The notes beneath the pieces are model-generated. The model had not been told where the DNA came from and ran no database searches. It worked only from the letters and a program-made list of their open reading frames with translations. From contig CAJXPP010000052.1 of the NCBI GenBank assembly GCA_913058195.1, positions 1 to 10,956 on the forward strand: a stretch of DNA of 10,956 nt, in the 5' to 3' direction. The DNA is from an uncultured Gammaproteobacteria bacterium (lineage in GTDB: Bacteria; Pseudomonadota; Gammaproteobacteria; Nitrosococcales; Methylophagaceae). Made by a program: the position numbers and the translations under genes. Below, one piece after another: positions 7,812 through 10,956 of this stretch (positions are counted from its first letter, which is position 1; every line of letters starts with the position of its first letter).

Positions 7812-7840
7812 ATTAAAAAGTACTTGCTTTTGGGCTTCAA
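7812..7840 (-). promoter_or_regulatory. Candidate sigma-70 promoter for the SulP-USP-yjgA unit
   Basis: On the minus strand TTGAAG (7835-7840) is followed after exactly 17 nt by TTTAAT (7812-7817). These match the consensus at 4 of 6 and 5 of 6 bases. A perfect TATAAT (7805-7810) lies just downstream and could be an alternative -10, but has no good -35 at the right distance. Either would start transcription about 50-60 nt before the SulP ATG. The -35 lies inside an inverted repeat. Confidence 0.45.
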
Positions 7841-7847
7841 AAGTAAG
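7818..7847 (-). terminator. Imperfect hairpin with T-tract after the DUF1289 gene; weak terminator or operator
   Basis: Read on the minus strand, CTTaCTTTTG and CAAAAGcAAG form a 10-bp stem with one mismatch around an AAGCC loop (7823-7847), followed by TACTTTTT. This starts 15 nt past the DUF1289 stop, the right place and form for a rho-independent terminator. The stem is poor in G/C, so it would be weak. The repeat also covers the candidate -35 of the SulP promoter, so it could instead be a protein-binding site. Confidence 0.45.
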
Positions 7848-7861
7848 CTTGTAACAGGTTA

Positions 7862-8044
7862 CTATTGCTGAGTTTGCTTCTGCTGTATAAGGCGACGCTG
7901 CACAGCAGCCAAAATAAACATCTTTTGCTTATCGTCACTATGACTCCACTGCATGATTTCCTTGATGCTACGATGACACCCTAAGCAAATATCATTATTA
8001 TTAAGGCAACAGTTTCGAACACAAGGTGATGGAATATCTGTCAT
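7862..8044 (-). CDS. DUF1289 family small cysteine-motif protein
   Basis: This protein has 60 residues from the ATG at 8042-8044. The opening MTDIPSPCVRNCCLNNNDIC then LGCHRSIKEIMQW is the DUF1289 signature (usual form SPC...C...D.C.GC.R...EI..W). The conserved cysteines are Cys8, Cys12, Cys20 and Cys23, with Cys13 an extra one. Their spacing (C-x3-C-x7-C-x2-C) suggests metal or iron-sulfur binding, but no function is established that I know of. The frame extends 7 codons further to a TTG (8063-8065). I prefer the ATG because AAAGAG stands just before it and family members begin a few residues ahead of the first SPC. It is probably monocistronic, with a weak hairpin 3' of it. It is divergent from the protease gene. 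Confidence 0.88.
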   Translation of the reverse strand: MTDIPSPCVRNCCLNNNDICLGCHRSIKEIMQWSHSDDKQKMFILAAVQRRLIQQKQTQQ

Positions 8045-8191
8045 TATCTCTTTAACACTACACAATTATTTATTTTAGCCCAACAAAAAGACGTATAAAT
8101 CACTTCTCGATACCTATGTTATTGGCGCTATAAAGCGATTTTACCTTATTTGTGATATTCAATGTTCAATGCTATGAAACCAAATATGATT

Positions 8192-8221
8192 AACTATAGT
8201 CATAATAGTTGGAGTTATAAT
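8192..8221 (+). promoter_or_regulatory. Candidate promoter and dyad upstream of the serine protease gene
   Basis: A perfect TATAAT (8216-8221) lies 40 nt before the protease ATG. There is no convincing -35 at 16-18 nt. In the -35 area sits an inverted repeat, AACTAT (8192-8197) and ATAGTT (8205-8210) separated by 7 nt, where an activator or repressor could bind. The rest of the 217-nt divergent gap (8045-8261) holds a short palindrome (CGCTATAAAGCG, 8126-8137) and no open frame I would call a gene. Confidence 0.35.
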
Positions 8222-8261
8222 CACTTCATACCGATTTAATTAAGCAAAGGGCCGGGATACT

Positions 8262-9014
8262 ATGGTGCAAAATTATTTGATTGCCTTCTTGCTAATATCT
8301 ATTGGTGTCATACCCTACTCCTCGCTAGCCAGTACTATCTGCAATGAAGTACTTACGGATACGGAAAATAACAGCAAAAAAATACAAAAACTGCCACTAG
8401 ATACAGTAGTTCGTATTGCATCCCCACTGCAAAAAATACAGGTATCCCCATATTATGGTCATGGCTCAGGTGTATTAGTTCGATATAGAGAGGAATCTGG
8501 TTTTGTTCTATCTGCCTCGCATGTCACAGCAAGTCAGCCACTTATTTTAGTTTCGATCAATACACAAACTGATCGGCGACTGTTTTGGGCTCAATTCGTT
8601 AAAGAAGATAAAAATATAGATCTATCACTTTATAAGCTCATTGATGATGGCGTGGTAAATAACACTGCCAAAGTGTTCGAGGGTAATAATGAAATTTTTG
8701 AGCAAACCTTATTCACTGTTGGTTACCCTATTAAGTTAAGTTCTTTATCAAAAGCGGAATTATTCCCACTGTCAAAGCTTATTGTTCGAAAACAAAATTT
8801 ATTAGGAACGAGTAAATATCTAGGTTTAGGTTTAAAAATAAAGCCACTCGTAATGAGTGACTGTATTGAAACAGGCCTGAGTGGTGGACCTGTATTTGAC
8901 AATGAAGGCCGTGTTTTTGGGATAAACCACAGCACGGACCGATATAGAAATAGTGTTCGCTCTGTTAATGGTTATATAGTTTCATCTGCACATATAATTA
9001 AATTTCTAAAATAA
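8262..9014 (+). CDS. Secreted trypsin-like serine protease (S1 family)
   Basis: This protein has 250 residues. A signal peptide (about 1-23, hydrophobic core LIAFLLISIGVI, likely cleavage after SSLA) sends it to the periplasm or outside. The catalytic triad reads off clearly: His87 in FVLSASHVTAS, Asp120 in DKNIDLSLYKL and Ser207 in GLSGGPVFDNEG. The oxyanion glycine and the usual strand before the serine are present. Only two cysteines remain in the mature part (Cys27, Cys201), which could form one disulfide. There is no PDZ domain, so it is not DegP/DegS-like; it resembles the short trypsin-like proteins of marine gammaproteobacteria with unknown substrates. The ATG at 8262-8264 has an AGGGCCGGGA stretch upstream. 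It is the only plus-strand gene of the window and stands alone, convergent with the membrane protein gene (38-nt gap without a convincing terminator). Protease activity is well supported; its target is not. Confidence 0.9.
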   Translation: MVQNYLIAFLLISIGVIPYSSLASTICNEVLTDTENNSKKIQKLPLDTVVRIASPLQKIQVSPYYGHGSGVLVRYREESGFVLSASHVTASQPLILVSINTQTDRRLFWAQFVKEDKNIDLSLYKLIDDGVVNNTAKVFEGNNEIFEQTLFTVGYPIKLSSLSKAELFPLSKLIVRKQNLLGTSKYLGLGLKIKPLVMSDCIETGLSGGPVFDNEGRVFGINHSTDRYRNSVRSVNGYIVSSAHIIKFLK

Positions 9015-9052
9015 ATTTTCTATTTATCGGATCTAGCCACAATTCATAGAGA

Positions 9053-9484
9053 TTACTCCAGCGATTTCAATACTCGCTTAATTTCAGCTCTAACAGAATC
9101 AATGCCTTTAACAACCCGTTCAACTGCCTCTTGTTCGCGACCAATTCCTTCCCAGTTACTGGACCAAATCTTGGTTAAGTTTTTAGCCGTTTGTTCAACA
9201 GTAGGATCAGCCAATACACTTAAATCAGTAATTAGACCCACTTTAACCCAGCCTTTTCTTGGGTTTCCCTGTTCCAAATCCTTATCATAATGAGCAATAT
9301 AAATAAGTTGTTCCAAGGATGACAATTCAACCAGCATTTCAAAACTAGCGATTCGAATCGTATTGTTCTGTTCAGATATTTCCATTCGCCAAACATTGTA
9401 TGAAAAACCTAATAATGTAAATAACATGCTGAATATCAGGGTGATTTGATAAATTTTAAATTTACTTTGAAACGGGCTATTCAT
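9053..9484 (-). CDS. Small single-pass membrane protein of unknown function
   Basis: I do not recognise a named family. The protein has 143 residues from the ATG at 9482-9484. After a short basic N-terminus (MNSPFQSKFK) one hydrophobic helix (about 12-30, YQITLIFSMLFTLLGFSYN) anchors it. A soluble, mostly helical domain of about 110 residues follows, probably periplasmic. Marked segments are RIASFEMLVELSSLEQLIYI, AHYDKDLEQGNPRKGWVKVG and the C-terminal charged helix ERVVKGIDSVRAEIKRVLKS. The pattern AHYD...GNP..GW.KV..I.DLS looks conserved rather than random. The start is chosen for the AGGA 10 nt upstream; a longer frame to a TTG (9524-9526) adds 14 unlikely residues. It lies 57 nt downstream of yjbQ on the same strand and may share its transcript. 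Confidence 0.75.
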   Translation of the reverse strand: MNSPFQSKFKIYQITLIFSMLFTLLGFSYNVWRMEISEQNNTIRIASFEMLVELSSLEQLIYIAHYDKDLEQGNPRKGWVKVGLITDLSVLADPTVEQTAKNLTKIWSSNWEGIGREQEAVERVVKGIDSVRAEIKRVLKSLE

Positions 9485-9541
9485 TTTGCTTTTCCTATTC
9501 ACATGTCCAGAACAGACATATTTCAAGCAGGTTTGTTACAG

Positions 9542-9958
9542 TTATTCACCGATTATTGTCACAATGACTGTCCGTTGGTGTCGATGTGTTCTATGCTCCC
9601 ACAAATAAACCCCCTGCCATATACCTAAATCACATCGTCCTTGGCTGACAGGCATTGTTAAGTCAGGGTTAGTCAGCACTGTTCGAATATGAGCACTCAT
9701 ATCATCAGGCCCTTCATCTTGATGTAAAAACATCGGATCGCCATCTGGCACAATATGTTGCATATACGTTTCTAAATCACGTCGCACATCAGGATCGGCA
9801 TTTTCACACAACATTAATGAAGCACTGGTATGTCGAACAAATACATGACAGGTACCGATTCGAATACCAGATTCTGCCACTAAATCTTGAATTTTAGCAG
9901 TGATATTAGTTGTACTCCGACCAGCTGTTGTAAAATCTAATGTTTGTTGAAAAACCAT
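9542..9958 (-). CDS. yjbQ: YjbQ family protein (UPF0047), thiamine phosphate synthase-like activity reported for the family
   Basis: This cytoplasmic protein of 138 residues has full family length. The diagnostic blocks are all present: FVRHTSASLMLCENADPDVR (40-59), the DGDP and LHQDEGPDDMSAHI region (72-91), and GRCDLGIWQGVYLWEHR (107-123). The conserved polar residues His43, Glu52, Asn53, Asp55, His79, Asp86, His90 and Glu121/His122/Arg123 are intact and would line the presumed metal and active site. E. coli YjbQ was reported to have weak thiamine phosphate synthase activity, but the physiological role is not settled. The ATG (9956-9958) overlaps the TAA of the TrpD2-like gene by one base (TAATG), with GGAG about 8 nt upstream, so translation is probably coupled. 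Confidence 0.94.
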   Translation of the reverse strand: MVFQQTLDFTTAGRSTTNITAKIQDLVAESGIRIGTCHVFVRHTSASLMLCENADPDVRRDLETYMQHIVPDGDPMFLHQDEGPDDMSAHIRTVLTNPDLTMPVSQGRCDLGIWQGVYLWEHRTHRHQRTVIVTIIGE

Positions 9959-10956
9959 TATTGAACTCCTGCCTCAAAAAAAGCTTTCGCACGACCACTA
10001 TTAATAACCTGCTTTACATGGTCGGCCGCTTGAGATTGGGATGGTTGCAATCCTACATGCCAAAGATTAATCGCTGCAGACAATACTAAACTATCAAAAG
10101 CAACACCTACTTCTCCTGATAATGCTTTTAATCCAACATCAACTGTTTCTTCAGCAGTGACTTTATCGGATTGTTGTGGCAATACACCACGTGTTGTTTG
10201 TTCAATTCCAAATGCTTTTGGATCAATTAACAGCTCATCAACTTGTTCGCCATGAACGCGATAATTATTAGATGTTTCACGCAAGGTCGGCAATATACCA
10301 CCTTCAACACCTCGCATTACTAATGCTGTATCAAAACCTGATTGATTGGCCAGCCATGCTAAAACACTGGGATACGCTTTATGTACAAAGCCGACGGAAA
10401 GATGATTTTTATGCTGCGCTTTGATGGGCATGATCAGCTTCTCTAAAGTAGCTAAACTAGGCCGCTTAATAATTTTAGTTCGCAAGCTCTCCAGTGCGTA
10501 TAAACCTGGCGTAGATTGAGATTGATCGACATAAGCCCAAGCAATATCAGCATTTTCGATACGCTGGCTTGCCTGTTCTACTGATTGATAAGTATCCATA
10601 CCAGCAAGTGCTAAAACTTGTGAATGGGTGATGCCAAATTTTGGCCCCATTTCTTTTACGCCTTGCGATACAGTCGGCAAACCTGATGCCGCTAATACTG
10701 CCGGTAGAAATGCCAGTATAGGACAGTGACGGTTATAACCATTAAAGGGATCAGCAAACGTTAATATTTCTGAAACAGAAGCAGTATGTTGATCAGTGTT
10801 TTGCTGCAAGGCTTGTAATAAACCAAGGTTTTCATCATTAGTTTCAGTTTTCATTCGTAAACCAATAAAAAAGACGGCGGCTTGAACAGGATCGGCTTCA
10901 CCTGACAGAATTTCTAACATGGCCTGTTTAGCTTCATCTATAGATAAGTTCTTACT
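9958..10956 (-). CDS. TrpD2-like protein (anthranilate phosphoribosyltransferase homologue), truncated at right edge
   Basis: The frame stays open to the window end, adding SKNLSIDEAKQA before the ATG-encoded Met at 10918-10920. SIDEAKQAMLEILSGEADP then VQAAVFFIGLRMKTET is the helical N-terminal domain of the TrpD/thymidine phosphorylase fold. That Met is therefore internal and the true start lies beyond 10956; 332 residues are visible. The C-terminal part has the catalytic-domain features VGFVHKAYPSVLAWLANQSG and LVMRGVEGGILP. The glycine-rich GTGGD phosphoribosyl-diphosphate motif of true TrpD is missing; TFADPFNGYNRHCPILAFLP stands in its place (around residues 54-73 from that Met). This fits the TrpD2 group, whose E. 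coli member YbiB binds nucleic acid and is not a tryptophan enzyme. Its own activity is unknown. There is no trp gene nearby; it is joined to yjbQ by a TAATG overlap. Confidence 0.87.
   Translation of the reverse strand, partial: SKNLSIDEAKQAMLEILSGEADPVQAAVFFIGLRMKTETNDENLGLLQALQQNTDQHTASVSEILTFADPFNGYNRHCPILAFLPAVLAASGLPTVSQGVKEMGPKFGITHSQVLALAGMDTYQSVEQASQRIENADIAWAYVDQSQSTPGLYALESLRTKIIKRPSLATLEKLIMPIKAQHKNHLSVGFVHKAYPSVLAWLANQSGFDTALVMRGVEGGILPTLRETSNNYRVHGEQVDELLIDPKAFGIEQTTRGVLPQQSDKVTAEETVDVGLKALSGEVGVAFDSLVLSAAINLWHVGLQPSQSQAADHVKQVINSGRAKAFFEAGVQ

Noticed and set aside
7511..7816. Plus-strand open frame across the SulP start and promoter
   Set aside because: It is Ala/Ile-rich and mirrors SulP helices on the other strand; no family features.
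9011..9027. ATAAAT-TTTCT-ATTTAT inverted repeat between the convergent protease and membrane protein genes as a terminator
   Set aside because: The stem is only A/T pairs and would be very unstable, and it overlaps the last codons of the protease gene.
9958..10956. True anthranilate phosphoribosyltransferase of tryptophan synthesis (trpD)
   Set aside because: The GTGGD phosphoribosyl-diphosphate motif is missing and no trp gene is adjacent; the TrpD2-like group fits better.

Overview
The window looks like part of a draft chromosomal contig from an AT-rich gammaproteobacterium (GC about 40% by eye). YjgA/DarP, the DUF1289 protein, the TrpD2-like/YjbQ pair and the RND efflux genes all point that way, but nothing identifies the genus. 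No rRNA, tRNA, CRISPR, transposase or phage gene was seen. All genes but one are on the minus strand.

Region 1 (1-47) is not biological. It holds the end of the Illumina P7 primer, an 8-base i7 index and the complete 34-base Nextera read-2 transposase adapter. The first gene, an NMT1/THI5-like substrate-binding protein (48-361, minus), is cut by this adapter, and a naive translation gives it an artificial tail ending TSPSPRD.

Region 2 (306-4644, minus) is an efflux operon read right to left. It encodes a membrane fusion protein (TTG start), then an RND permease of 1040 residues (GTG start, 8-nt overlap), then the truncated binding protein, which overlaps the permease end. No outer-membrane channel gene is in view. 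The permease keeps the TM4 Asp-Asp pair but has Asn-Asp where AcrB has the TM10 lysine.

Region 3 (4852-7746, minus) is a compact three-gene unit: a SulP anion transporter with a C-terminal STAS domain, a tandem universal stress protein 2 nt downstream, and the ribosome-assembly factor YjgA/DarP 16 nt further on. A promoter candidate and an imperfect hairpin lie upstream, after a small DUF1289 cysteine-motif protein (7862-8044, minus).

Region 4 (8045-9014) has a 217-nt divergent intergenic region and the only plus-strand gene, a secreted trypsin-like serine protease with an intact His-Asp-Ser triad.

Region 5 (9053-10956, minus) reads right to left as a TrpD2-like phosphoribosyltransferase homologue that runs off the right edge, then YjbQ (joined by a TAATG stop-start overlap), then a small single-pass membrane protein of unknown function. 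No clearly new system is visible. The items most worth a second look are the adapter artefact, the RND variant, the TrpD2-like/YjbQ coupling and the SulP-USP-DarP unit.
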